Shown here piece by piece: positions 1 through 8,273 of a stretch of DNA of 64,000 nucleotides. How positions within the stretch are numbered: position 1 is the first letter of the stretch; every line of letters starts with the position of its first letter. Source of the stretch: Curvibacter microcysteis (GTDB lineage: Bacteria; Pseudomonadota; Gammaproteobacteria; Burkholderiales; Burkholderiaceae_C); the NCBI RefSeq assembly GCF_028649435.1, contig NZ_JAQSIN010000008.1; one strand, written 5' to 3'. Under the pieces are notes generated by a model. That model ran no database searches. It saw only the letters and a program-made list of their open reading frames with translations, and was not told the origin of the DNA. Made by a program: the position numbers and the translations under genes.

Positions 1-10
1 AGGGAACCGA

Positions 11-37
11 GACCCCTGGCCCGCTGGGCCGGGGGTC
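11..37 (-). terminator. Hairpin downstream of the glutamate/aspartate binding-protein gene
   Basis: Two 12-nt arms (11-22 and 26-37) pair completely if one G-T wobble is allowed, around a 3-nt loop. The hairpin lies 19 nt past the stop codon of the minus-strand binding-protein gene. The stretch after it on the minus strand is only weakly T-rich, so it may be a weak intrinsic terminator or an mRNA-stabilising hairpin in front of downstream permease genes outside the window. Confidence 0.45.
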
Positions 38-55
38 AAGAGGCCTCAGGCCCGA

Positions 56-955
56 TCACTTCTTGGCGTAGTCTTCAGCCGGCTTGTCGTTGGGGTTGGC
101 CCAAGCAGCCTTGGTGGCGTCGCTGGCGGGCAGGCCCACGCGGGTGTTCTTCGGAGGGATCGGCTGCACGAACCACTTGTCATAGAGCTTGGCCAGCTCG
201 CCCGACTTGGCCATGTCGCGGATGGTTTCGTCGCCCAGCTTCTTGAAAGCGGCGTCGTCCTTGCGAACCATGATGCCGATGGGCTCGACGTTGAGCACTT
301 CACCCACGATCTTGAAGTCCGCAGGCGTCTTGGCGTTGGCAATGTTGCCAGCCAGGATCTGGGCGTCCATCACGAAAGCGTCAGCGCGGCCCGACTCCAG
401 CAGCAAGAAGCTGTCAGCGTGGTCCTTGCCGAAGACTTCCTTGAAGTCCACGCCGGTCGAGCGCTCGTGCTTGCGCAGCAATTGCACCGAGGTGGTCCCG
501 GTGGTGGTGGCCACGTTCTTGCCATTGAGCTGGGCGATGCCGGTGATGCCCGAAGCGGCCTTCACAGCGATGCGGACTTCTTCCACGTAGGCGGTGTCCA
601 GGAAGGACACGTCCTTTTGGCGACCGGCGTTGTTGGTGGTGGAGCCGCACTCGATGTCCACGGTGCCGTTTTGCACCAGCGGGATGCGGTTTTGCGAAGT
701 CACGGAGACGTACTTGATCTCCAGCTTCTTGCCGACAGCCTTCTCGACGTTGGTCACGATGCGTTGGCACAGTTCAACGTGGTAGCCAGCGTATTTGCCG
801 TCGCCCAGGGTGTAGGACAGGGCGCCCGAAGAGTCGCGCACGCCCAGGGTGATGGCCCCGGACGCCTTGACCTTGGCCAAGGTGTCGTTGGCCTGTGCCA
901 GCACGCTGCCAGCCGCGAGGGCGGTGACGGCAAAAGCGAGCAGATGTTTCTTCAT
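56..955 (-). CDS. Glutamate/aspartate-type ABC transporter periplasmic binding protein
   Basis: A 299-residue solute-binding protein of the polar amino acid family (SBP family 3, GltI-like). The start is the ATG at 955, preceded by a strong AAAGGAG site; it gives a clean signal peptide (MKKHLLAFAV...GSVLAQ). The segment IECGSTTNNAGRQKDVSF is typical of GltI-type proteins that bind glutamate or aspartate in the periplasm. The permease and ATPase genes are not visible and could lie just beyond the left edge. In-frame codons upstream of 955 add a non-signal extension and are unlikely to be used. The family call is firm. The exact amino acid bound is inferred. Confidence 0.9.
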   Translation of the reverse strand: MKKHLLAFAVTALAAGSVLAQANDTLAKVKASGAITLGVRDSSGALSYTLGDGKYAGYHVELCQRIVTNVEKAVGKKLEIKYVSVTSQNRIPLVQNGTVDIECGSTTNNAGRQKDVSFLDTAYVEEVRIAVKAASGITGIAQLNGKNVATTTGTTSVQLLRKHERSTGVDFKEVFGKDHADSFLLLESGRADAFVMDAQILAGNIANAKTPADFKIVGEVLNVEPIGIMVRKDDAAFKKLGDETIRDMAKSGELAKLYDKWFVQPIPPKNTRVGLPASDATKAAWANPNDKPAEDYAKK

Positions 956-1491
956 GGAATCTCCTTTGGATGGGACGGATGAGATTAAGGAAAGCGCAAT
1001 TTTAGGGAGGCGGTACCGAGGGATTACCCGGCAATTCGTGTGTGTACTGGGGTAGACCCCAGCGCAAACCGAGGCGTCAAACGCCAAGGAGTCGCCTTCG
1101 GGACATCGCAATCACCCACGCCAGCAAGGGTACACCGGTCGCACCCAGTTGGTGCATCACGGCGACGGCTCGCATTGGAGCGGGAGGACACTGTCAGCAA
1201 GCAGTCTTTGTGCCAGGCGTGGCGGAGCCTGACTGGGGACCGGTGGGCCCGAAGGGAATGGGTGTGCTTGTCTCGCAGATCGGGAACATGGGATGTCCTT
1301 GTGGTTTTTATGGGCTTTCACAGAGGGGAGTCCCTGCCACGTCGAGGCGGCAGGTGGGCTGTGAAGCGCCCCGAACTGTAGAGACGGCGCGCCGCAAAAA
1401 CCAATGCCTTTTTGCAAGCGCATCATGCACAAAAAGCATAAATGCCCAGAGCGTCAAACCTCATGCGGAATTTGCATGAAGTTTCAAGGCC
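956..1491. other. Intergenic region between binding protein and LysR gene
   Basis: A 536-bp stretch without a convincing gene. It must contain the promoter of the minus-strand binding-protein gene. An inverted repeat CTGGGG-TAGA-CCCCAG sits at 1047-1062, about 90 bp upstream of that start, and could be an operator. Near 1409-1433 a TTTTTG...CAAAAA pair lies just past the LysR stop codon and may help end that transcript. Short open frames here have no ribosome-binding site or recognisable product. Confidence 0.4.
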
Positions 1492-2424
1492 TCAGGCAGG
1501 ATTCGCCATTAGGAAGCGCCACAGCGCTTCGGCGCGGTCCTTGGGCAGATCGCGGCTGGCCCCGGTGGGGCGCTCGCGGTAGGCGCGGACCTCCATGGTG
1601 ACCTCCAGGCGCGGCGCATCGGGCGGCAGGGCGCTGACCAGGCGGCGCGCGCGCAAGTCCTTTTTGACCGCGCTCAGCGGCAAGAAGGCGATGCCGTGCC
1701 CCTCCAAGGCCATGGCCTTGAGGCCCTCGGCCATGTCGGTCTCGTACACCCGGTCCAGGTGGATGGCGGTGCCCGACTGCTTGAGCATGACCTCCACCAT
1801 GCGGCCCAGGTAGGCGTCGGGGGCATAGCCCAGGTAGGGCAAGGGCTGGCCTGGGCGGCCGGGCAGCAGGTACTGGGGGCGGCCGTCGGCGTCGGGCTTG
1901 ACGTAGGGGGACAGCACCTCCTCGCCCAGGCTGACCATCTCGTAACGGTCCGGGTCGATCTGGAAGGGCTGGGAGGGGTGGTAGTAGGCGATCAGCAGGT
2001 CACAGCTGCCTTCCACCAGGCGCATCACCGCGTCGTGCACATTGAGCGCGATGAGCCGGCTTTTGAGCGGGCCGAATTTCTCGCGCAGGCTGGACACCCA
2101 GGTCGGGAAGAAGGTGAAGGCCAGGGTGTGCGGGACCGCGAACTCGACCACGTCCTTGCCGGCACTGGTGTGGCCGCGCAGCATGGCGCGCGTGGTCTGC
2201 AGCGCCTGCAGCATCTCCAGGGACTGGGCGTAAAGGGTCTCGCCCGCCGGGGTCAGGCGGGTGGGGTAAGAGCTGCGGTCCACCAGATCGGTGCCGGCCC
2301 ATGCTTCCAGCGCCTGGATGCGGCGCGAGAAGGCTGGCTGCGTGACGTGGCGCAGCTGAGCCGATCGGCTGAAGCTGCGGGTCTCGGCCAGGCTGACGAA
2401 GTCTTCAAGCCATTTGGTTTCCAT
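1492..2424 (-). CDS. LysR-family transcriptional regulator
   Basis: A 310-residue LysR-type regulator of usual family length. The N-terminal winged helix-turn-helix (about residues 1-65) reads METKWLEDFVSLAETRSFSR, then QPAFSRRIQALE and LTPAGETL, the standard LTTR pattern. The rest is the effector-binding domain (about 90-305). The gene follows the 2-hydroxyacid dehydrogenase gene on the same strand with a 78-bp gap, so it could be co-transcribed with it or have its own promoter. LysR proteins usually control a divergent or adjacent gene; here the neighbours are the dehydrogenase and the binding protein. Its inducer cannot be read from the sequence. Confidence 0.9.
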   Translation of the reverse strand: METKWLEDFVSLAETRSFSRSAQLRHVTQPAFSRRIQALEAWAGTDLVDRSSYPTRLTPAGETLYAQSLEMLQALQTTRAMLRGHTSAGKDVVEFAVPHTLAFTFFPTWVSSLREKFGPLKSRLIALNVHDAVMRLVEGSCDLLIAYYHPSQPFQIDPDRYEMVSLGEEVLSPYVKPDADGRPQYLLPGRPGQPLPYLGYAPDAYLGRMVEVMLKQSGTAIHLDRVYETDMAEGLKAMALEGHGIAFLPLSAVKKDLRARRLVSALPPDAPRLEVTMEVRAYRERPTGASRDLPKDRAEALWRFLMANPA

Positions 2425-2502
2425 GGGGCGCGATTATGAGCACCTTCGGACCCCGCTGACCAGTCGCCCCCGCCACAAAAGCGCGCCGATTCGGCGCCCT
2501 TA

Positions 2503-3435
2503 TCAGACCGGCGCCACTGGCCCCTGCCCCGACAGGTGCCCCTGCACATTGGCCAGGAACTGGTCCACCGAGCGCTGCACGGCCTCGGGCGACCAGCCTG
2601 CGACGTGCGGGGTCAAGACCACATTGGGCAGCTCGATCAACTCGGCGGGCGGGCGCGGCTCGCTCTCGTACACATCCAGGCCGGCCGCGCCCAGGCGCCC
2701 CTCGCGCAGAGCAGCGGCCAGGGCCGCGGTGTCGACCACACTGCCGCGGGCGATGTTGACCAGGGTGCCGCGCGGGCCCAGGGCTTGCAGCACCTCAGCA
2801 TTGACCAAATGGCGCGTGGCCGGTCCGCCCGGCGTGGCCACGACCAGGAAGTCAGCCCACTCGGCCAGGGCCGTCAACTGGTCGAAGTAGCGGTAGGCCA
2901 CGTCGCTGCGCGGGCTGCGGTTGTGGTAGCCGATCTCGATGTCAAAGCCCTCGGCGCGGCGCGCGATCTTGCGCCCGATGCCACCCAGGCCCAGCAGGCC
3001 CAGGCGCCGGCCCGACACATTGGGCGGCAGCGGCAGCACGTCGCGCCAAACGCCTTGGCGGGTCTGCTGGTCCAGGTGGGCAATGCCGCGCACCGCGGCC
3101 AGCAACAAGCCCATGGCGTGGTCGGCCACGCAGTCTTCGTTGGTGCCGGCGCCCGTGGCCACCACCACGCCGCGTTGCTTGGCATGGGCCACGTCGATGT
3201 TTTCATAGCCCGCGCCCAGGGCGCACACCAGGCTGAGCTGGGGCATGGCGTCCATCTCGGCGGCCGTCAAGCCGGTGGCGCCAATGGTCAACACCAGTTG
3301 CACACGGGCGCCGTGCGCCGCCACAGCGGCAGCGCGCTCGGCAGGCGTGGGCGCGTAGATCAGGTCCAGGCTCTGGGCCAACTGGGCACGGTGGCCATCG
3401 GTGAGGCCATGCAAAACAAGAAGCAGTGGTTTCAT
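2503..3435 (-). CDS. D-isomer-specific 2-hydroxyacid dehydrogenase
   Basis: A 310-residue NAD(P)-dependent dehydrogenase. The Rossmann motif GLGGIGRKIARR lies in the middle, followed by the family segment LVNIARGSVVDTAAL, with the catalytic Arg and the acid/base His in TPHVAGWS near the C-terminus. The length and the motif ALGAGYENIDV fit glyoxylate/hydroxypyruvate reductases of the GhrB type, which reduce 2-oxo acids in the cytoplasm. It lies downstream of the ABC exporter gene on the same strand and upstream of the LysR gene. The family is certain; the substrate is not, and phenylpyruvate- or phosphonate-type enzymes look similar. Confidence 0.9.
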   Translation of the reverse strand: MKPLLLVLHGLTDGHRAQLAQSLDLIYAPTPAERAAAVAAHGARVQLVLTIGATGLTAAEMDAMPQLSLVCALGAGYENIDVAHAKQRGVVVATGAGTNEDCVADHAMGLLLAAVRGIAHLDQQTRQGVWRDVLPLPPNVSGRRLGLLGLGGIGRKIARRAEGFDIEIGYHNRSPRSDVAYRYFDQLTALAEWADFLVVATPGGPATRHLVNAEVLQALGPRGTLVNIARGSVVDTAALAAALREGRLGAAGLDVYESEPRPPAELIELPNVVLTPHVAGWSPEAVQRSVDQFLANVQGHLSGQGPVAPV

Positions 3436-3529
3436 GGGTTCAAGAAGGAGTCAAACAACAAAAATCAGCGCAAGAAGGGCGCGGCGGTCCACAGGCTGCG
3501 CCAGGCGGATCGCAGCACGGCGGCGGGGC

Positions 3530-5353
3530 TCATTCCCCACTTTGCTGCAGCGCCCACATGCGCGCATAACGCCCCTGTCGGGCCAGCAGCTCGGCGTGGG
3601 TGCCGCGCTCGATGATTTCGCCGGCCTCCATGACCAGGATCTCGTGCGCGTCCACCACGGTGGAGAGCCGGTGCGCGATCACCAGGGAGGTCTTGTTGCG
3701 CGCCGCCGTTTGCAGCTCGGCCTGGATGGCGCGCTCGTTGGCCGAGTCCAGCGCCGACGTCGCCTCGTCAAAGATCAGGATGGGCGGGTTCTTCAGCAAG
3801 GTGCGGGCGATCGCCACACGCTGCTTTTCGCCGCCAGACAGCTTCAGCCCCCGCTCACCGACCAGGGTCTGGTAACCCGCGGGCGAGGCTGCAATGAAGT
3901 CATGGATGCGCGCAGCCCGCGCGGCGGCCTCGACTTCGGCCTGGTCACTGCCCGGGCGGCCATAGGCGATGTTGTAGGCCACGGTGTCGTTGAACAGCAC
4001 CGTGTCCTGCGGCACGATGCCAATCGCCTGGCGCACGCTGGCCTGGGTCACCTGGCGGATGTCCTGTCCGGCGATGGTGATGCGGCCCTGCTGCACGTCA
4101 TAGAAGCGGTACAGCAGGCGCGCCAGCGTGGACTTGCCCGAGCCCGAGGGCCCGACCACGGCCACCGTCTTGCCCGCCGGGATGACCAGGCTCACGCCCC
4201 GCAGGATGGGCCGGCCCTGAGGCCCGGGGTCGTAGGCAAACACCACGTTCTCAAAGCGCAACTCGGGCGCATTGCCGGTCTGCAAGGGCTGGGCCCCGGG
4301 CGTGTCGGCAATCTCGCGTTCGCGCGCCATCAGGGTGAACATCTTGTCCAGGTCGGTCAGGCTTTGCTTGATCTCGCGGTAGATCACGCCCAGGAAGTTC
4401 AGCGGCACATAGAGCTGGATCATGAAGGCGTTGACCATCACCAGGTCGCCCAGGGTCATGCGCCCGTCCACCACGCCTTGGGTGGCACGCCACAGCATGG
4501 CCACCAAACCGATGGCGATGATCAGTTGCTGGCCTGTGTTCAGCAGGGACAGCGTGGTCTGGGCCTTCAGGCGCGCACGGCGCAAGCGCTCCAGGCTTTC
4601 GTCGTAGCGGCCGGCCTCGAAGCGTTCGTTGTTGAAGTACTTGACGGTCTCGTAGTTGAGCAGCGAATCCACCGCCCGCGTGTGGGCCGCCGAGTCAAAC
4701 TCATTGGCCTGGCGCCGGTACTGGGTGCGCCACTCGGTGACCAGCACGGTGAAGGTGATGTAGACCGCCAGCGCGGCCACCGTGATCCAGGCAAACCAGA
4801 CATCGAACTTGATCGCCAGGATGCTCAGCACCAGGGTCACTTCGATCAGCGTGGGCACGATGCTGTAGAGCGAATACGAGATCAGCGACTCGATGCCGCG
4901 CACGCCGCGCTCGATGTCGCGCGTCATGCCGCCCGTTTGCCGCTCCAGGTGAAAACGCAGGCTCAGCGCGTGCAGGTGCTCAAAGGTCTGCAAGGCGATG
5001 CTGCGCGCCGCGCCCTGCGTGGCCTTGGCGAAGACCAGCTCACGCAACTCGGTGAACAGCGAGGTCGACAAGCGCAGGCCGCCATAGGCGAGCAACAGCG
5101 CCACCGGCACCACCAGCACAGCCTGGGGGTCGCCGGGTTTGAAGGACAACGCGTCCACCAGGTTCTTCAACAGCACCGGCACGCCCACGTTGGCGGCCTT
5201 GGCCCCCACCATGAAGAGCAGCGCGGCCAGCACCCGCCACTTGTACTGCCAGAGGTAAGGAAAAAGCCGGGCCAGGGTTTGCCAGTCCTGGGACCGGGGG
5301 GACGCCGTGGCGGCGCTGGAGGGTGGTGGGGCGGGTTCGCCAGAGCGGCGCAT
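3530..5353 (-). CDS. Atm1/ABCB7-like ABC transporter, fused permease and ATPase
   Basis: A 607-residue half-transporter. Membrane helices fill about residues 30-320, and the nucleotide-binding domain runs from about 365 to the end. Walker A is GPSGSGKST (near 401), the signature is LSGGEKQR (near 505), Walker B is ILIFDEATSALD, and the H-loop is VIAHRLST. The stretch NYETVKYFNNERFE is characteristic of the Atm1/ABCB7 group, which exports glutathione-linked sulfur or metal compounds from the cytoplasm. A TTG three codons upstream is possible, but the ATG at 5353 is the more natural start. It is divergent from the thioesterase gene, with about 40 bp between starts, so their promoters must overlap. 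Confidence 0.88.
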   Translation of the reverse strand: MRRSGEPAPPPSSAATASPRSQDWQTLARLFPYLWQYKWRVLAALLFMVGAKAANVGVPVLLKNLVDALSFKPGDPQAVLVVPVALLLAYGGLRLSTSLFTELRELVFAKATQGAARSIALQTFEHLHALSLRFHLERQTGGMTRDIERGVRGIESLISYSLYSIVPTLIEVTLVLSILAIKFDVWFAWITVAALAVYITFTVLVTEWRTQYRRQANEFDSAAHTRAVDSLLNYETVKYFNNERFEAGRYDESLERLRRARLKAQTTLSLLNTGQQLIIAIGLVAMLWRATQGVVDGRMTLGDLVMVNAFMIQLYVPLNFLGVIYREIKQSLTDLDKMFTLMAREREIADTPGAQPLQTGNAPELRFENVVFAYDPGPQGRPILRGVSLVIPAGKTVAVVGPSGSGKSTLARLLYRFYDVQQGRITIAGQDIRQVTQASVRQAIGIVPQDTVLFNDTVAYNIAYGRPGSDQAEVEAAARAARIHDFIAASPAGYQTLVGERGLKLSGGEKQRVAIARTLLKNPPILIFDEATSALDSANERAIQAELQTAARNKTSLVIAHRLSTVVDAHEILVMEAGEIIERGTHAELLARQGRYARMWALQQSGE

Positions 5354-5394
5354 GAGGGACAATTCCAGACTGTAGTTTTACCGAGATTGTGCCC

Positions 5395-5820
5395 ATGTCC
5401 GACCACCCCTCCACCGAGCGCGACTTTCAGGAACGCCTGCCCCAGAACCAGGAACTGGTGCTGAAGGTGATTCCCATGCCCGCCGACTGCAATGCCAATG
5501 GCGACATCTTCGGCGGCTGGGTCATGGCCCAGGTCGACTTGGCGGGTTCAGTGCTGCCCGCGCGCTACGCCCAAGGCCGCATGGCCACGGTGGCGGTCAA
5601 TGAGTTCATCTTCAAGCAGCCGGTGCGGGTGGGCGACATCCTGTCCTTCTATGCGGTGATGGAGCGCATTGGCCGCACCTCGATGACGGTGCGCGTCGAG
5701 GTCTATGCCGAGCGCTTCCGCGCCCAAGGCCAGTACATCAAGGTCACCCAGGCCACACTGACCTATGTGGCCATCGACGACCAGGGCCGCCCGCGCCCCA
5801 TTCCGCGCGACGGCGCCTGA
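5395..5820 (+). CDS. YciA-like acyl-CoA thioesterase
   Basis: A 141-residue single hotdog-fold protein. The run MPADCNANGDIFGGWVMAQVD contains the Asn-Gly-Asp-Ile-Phe-Gly-Gly pattern of YciA/BACH-type acyl-CoA thioesterases, which hydrolyse acyl-CoA to free acid and CoA in the cytoplasm. The ATG at 5395 is chosen; a GTG two codons earlier is possible. It is divergent from the ABC exporter gene and is followed by 213 bp that carry the palindromic operator before livH. It could be separate from the transport operon or an ancillary gene. Chain-length preference cannot be predicted. Confidence 0.85.
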   Translation: MSDHPSTERDFQERLPQNQELVLKVIPMPADCNANGDIFGGWVMAQVDLAGSVLPARYAQGRMATVAVNEFIFKQPVRVGDILSFYAVMERIGRTSMTVRVEVYAERFRAQGQYIKVTQATLTYVAIDDQGRPRPIPRDGA

Positions 5821-5988
5821 AGCGCCGCGCTTATACACCAGGGCCTGGGCCGGCGGTAGCGCCCTGACCCGGATTGCCAGACGCGGCCGCGCGCCGCACC
5901 ATCGCGCCATCCACCCCTCCAGCGCCGCCACAGCGATCCCGATCAGGGTTAGCCCCGAGTGTGAAGTCAGCAGGTCGACCGCTACATT

Positions 5989-6018
5989 ATTTATGCCAAG
6001 CAATTGCTTGGCATAAAT
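5989..6018. promoter_or_regulatory. Perfect 30-bp palindrome upstream of livH, probable TetR operator
   Basis: Every position from 5989 to 6018 pairs with its mirror around the centre at 6003/6004 (core AAGCAATTGCTT, flanks ATTTATGCC and GGCATAAAT). A loop-free, AT-rich palindrome of this length is typical of a dimeric repressor site and not of a terminator. It ends 15 bp before the livH GTG start. A copy with 25 of 30 identical bases lies at 32239-32268, just upstream of the TetR-family gene, which makes that regulator the likely ligand. That it acts by repression is inferred. Confidence 0.8.
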
Positions 6019-6033
6019 CATTGGGGAGCCGAT

Positions 6034-6909
6034 GTGCAATTTGTGCAACTGCTGATCAGTGGCATCTCTCAGGGGTGCATCTACGGCCTGATCGCCCTGG
6101 GTTTTGTGCTCATCTACAAAGCCACCGAAACCGTCAGCTTCGCCCAAGGCGAGCTGATGATGCTGGGCGCTTTTGCGGGCCTGGGCCTGATGACGGTGCT
6201 GGGCTTCCCCTTCTGGCTGGCGGTGCCGGCCAGCGTGGCGGCCATGGCCTTGTTTGGCTTTGTGCTGGAGCGCGCGGTGATCCGCCCCATCCTGGGCCAG
6301 CCCGCGTTTTCGGTGGTGATGCTCACCATCGGCATTGGCTACGTGCTGCGCGGCCTGGTGACCATGATCCCCAACATCGGCACCGAAACCCACACCCTGC
6401 CCGTGCCCTACAAAGACCTGGCCTGGAGCTGGGCCGGCCTGACCCTGAACGCCGAGCAAGCGGTGGTGATCGCCGCCACCGCCGGCCTCTGCGCCCTGCT
6501 GTTTGCGCTGTTCCGCTACAGCGTGCTGGGCATTGCCATGCAGGCCTCCTCGCAGAACCAGCTCGCGGCCTACTACATGGGTATCCCGGTGCAGCGCCTC
6601 AACGGACTGGTCTGGGGCCTGGCCGCGGCGGTGGCCTCGGTGGCCGGCCTGCTGCTGGCACCCATCACCTTTGTGCACGCCAACATGGGCTTCATCGGCT
6701 TGAAGGCCTTTCCGGCCGCGGTGGTCGGGGGCTTTGGCAGCCTGCCCGGGGCCATCGTCGGTGGCCTGGTGATTGGCCTGGTCGAATCGCTGGCGGGCTT
6801 TTACCTGCCTGAAGGCGTGAAAGACATCGCGGCCTACATCGTGGTGCTGATCATGCTGATGGTGAAGCCCAACGGCCTGTTCGGCGACAAGCTGCGCAAG
6901 AAGGTGTGA
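6034..6909 (+). CDS. livH: Branched-chain amino acid-type ABC transporter permease LivH
   Basis: A 291-residue inner-membrane permease. The start is set at the GTG at 6034, preceded by GGGGAG, giving VQFVQLLISGISQGCIYGLIAL, the usual beginning of LivH proteins. A TTG start at 6004 would fall inside the palindromic operator and is rejected. Several hydrophobic helices and the segment AFPAAVVGGFGSLPGAIVGG match the conserved LivH loop that contacts the ATPase. It is the first gene of livH-livM-livG-livF plus acyl-CoA synthetase and binding protein. Transporters of this family in Burkholderiales often carry carboxylic or aromatic acids, so the amino acid label is only a family name. Confidence 0.92.
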   Translation: MQFVQLLISGISQGCIYGLIALGFVLIYKATETVSFAQGELMMLGAFAGLGLMTVLGFPFWLAVPASVAAMALFGFVLERAVIRPILGQPAFSVVMLTIGIGYVLRGLVTMIPNIGTETHTLPVPYKDLAWSWAGLTLNAEQAVVIAATAGLCALLFALFRYSVLGIAMQASSQNQLAAYYMGIPVQRLNGLVWGLAAAVASVAGLLLAPITFVHANMGFIGLKAFPAAVVGGFGSLPGAIVGGLVIGLVESLAGFYLPEGVKDIAAYIVVLIMLMVKPNGLFGDKLRKKV

Positions 6910-6995
6910 CGCGCATGAACACCCCCTGCCAACTCTGCCCTTCCCCCGCGTTCAGCGCTGCCCCGGTGGCGCGCCCCGGCCAGGAGTTCTGACCC

Positions 6996-8072
6996 ATGCG
7001 CTTTCTGTTCAAGACCGACTACGCCCAGGACATCGCCCTGGCCAAACACGGTGGCCATGTGTTCTGGTACAGCACCCTGGTGCTGGCCCTGCTGGGGGCC
7101 CCTTGGCTGGTGCCCGAGTACTGGCTGGCCCAGCTCACCTTTGTGCTGATCTACGGCATCGTCGGCCTGGGCCTGATGCTGCTGGCGGGCTTCACCGGCC
7201 TGTTCTCGCTGGGGCACGCGGCCTTCCTGGGCGTGGGCGCTTACACGCAGGCGGCGCTGACCGGCATGGGCTGGCCCTTCCCGCTGGCTCTGGCCTGCGC
7301 GGCCGGCCTGTCGGCGGCGGTGGGCCTGGTGGTCGGCTTGCCGGCGCTGCGCGTCAAAGGCATTTACCTGGGCATGGCCACGCTGTCCTTTGGTTTCATC
7401 GTCGAAGAGGTGTTCGCGCGCTGGGAAAGCGTCACCGGCGGCAACGCGGGCAAGCACCTGAAGGCGCCCGAGATGCTGGGCTGGAAGGCCGACAGCGCGG
7501 AGTCCTTCTACTTCATCTGCCTGCTGATCGCCGTGATCAGCACCCTGGGCATCCTGAACCTGCTGCGCTCGCCCACCGGGCGCGCCTTTGTCGCCATCCG
7601 CGACTCTGAAATCTCGGCCCAGAGCATGGGCATTCACCTGGCGCGCTACAAGACCTTGTCCTTTGCCTTGTCGGCCGCGCTGGCGGGTGTGGGCGGGGCC
7701 CTGTACGCGCACAAGCTGCAGTTCATCTCGCCCGACCAGTTCAACATCCTGCAGTCCATCGACCTGCTGCTGATGATCGTGATCGGCGGTCTGGGCTCGG
7801 TGCACGGGGCCTTTTTGGGCGCGCTGTTCCTGATCTCCATGCCGCAGCTGATCGCCCTGTCCAAGGACGCCTTGCCCGACGCCATTGGCCAGGCGCCTGG
7901 CCTGCAAGGCCTGGTCTACGGCCTGGTGTTGATCGCCTTCGTGCTGTTCGAGCCCATGGGCCTGTATGGGCGCTGGCTCAAGGTGCGGACCTGGCTGCAG
8001 ATCTTCCCCTTCTACCGCAAGGGCATGTTCAAGCGGCAGAAGACCTTCCAGAAATCTGATCGCTTGAAATGA
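6996..8072 (+). CDS. livM: Branched-chain amino acid-type ABC transporter permease LivM
   Basis: A 358-residue second permease subunit. Hydrophobic segments fill residues about 25-320, with the LivM hallmarks GLMLLAGFTGLFSLGHAAFLGVGAY and VIGGLGSVHGAFLGALF. The ATG at 6996 has CAGGAG upstream. The gene lies 86 bp after livH and is followed by a GC-rich repeat instead of running straight into livG. It is expected to form the membrane channel with LivH. The C-terminus ends in a basic cytoplasmic tail (RKGMFKRQKTFQKSDRLK). Confidence 0.92.
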   Translation: MRFLFKTDYAQDIALAKHGGHVFWYSTLVLALLGAPWLVPEYWLAQLTFVLIYGIVGLGLMLLAGFTGLFSLGHAAFLGVGAYTQAALTGMGWPFPLALACAAGLSAAVGLVVGLPALRVKGIYLGMATLSFGFIVEEVFARWESVTGGNAGKHLKAPEMLGWKADSAESFYFICLLIAVISTLGILNLLRSPTGRAFVAIRDSEISAQSMGIHLARYKTLSFALSAALAGVGGALYAHKLQFISPDQFNILQSIDLLLMIVIGGLGSVHGAFLGALFLISMPQLIALSKDALPDAIGQAPGLQGLVYGLVLIAFVLFEPMGLYGRWLKVRTWLQIFPFYRKGMFKRQKTFQKSDRLK

Positions 8073-8073
8073 T

Positions 8074-8237
8074 GCCCCCACGCTCCCCCACTGCGTGTGG
8101 GTCGCTGCCCCCCAAGGGGGCCCCGGCCGCCTTGGGGCGGCCCGGCGGCGGCCGGTGTCTGCCCCCACACCCCCCCACTTCGTGCAGGGCGCTGTCCCCA
8201 AAGGGGGCTCCGGTGGCCTTGGGGCGGCCCGGGGGCG
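8074..8237 (+). repeat. Two tandem copies of a GC-rich intergenic repeat
   Basis: Copy 1 (8074 to about 8150) and copy 2 (8161 to about 8237) are about 77 bp each, spaced 87 bp apart, and share most positions. Both start GCCCCCAC, contain CTTGGGGCGGCCCG near the end, and have a hairpin-forming centre (CCCC..AAGGGGGC). They lie between the livM stop codon and the livG ribosome-binding site. The type resembles GC-rich intergenic repeats seen scattered in Comamonadaceae genomes (recollection, not a search). A possible effect is processing or stability of the polycistronic mRNA. Confidence 0.7.
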
Positions 8238-8273
8238 TCTTCACCCCTTCACTTGAATCCAGGAGGTTTGGCT

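Noticed and set aside
1040..1479. Overlapping short open frames between the first binding-protein gene and the LysR gene
   Set aside because: They overlap each other in different frames, have no recognisable protein features and no ribosome-binding sites.
3401..5464. A 687-codon open frame antisense to the ABC exporter
   Set aside because: Low-complexity shadow of the exporter gene, which carries complete Walker and signature motifs on the other strand.
6004..6033. TTG start for livH upstream of the GTG
   Set aside because: It would place the first codons inside the palindromic operator and lacks a ribosome-binding site; the GTG at 6034 has GGGGAG and the family N-terminus.
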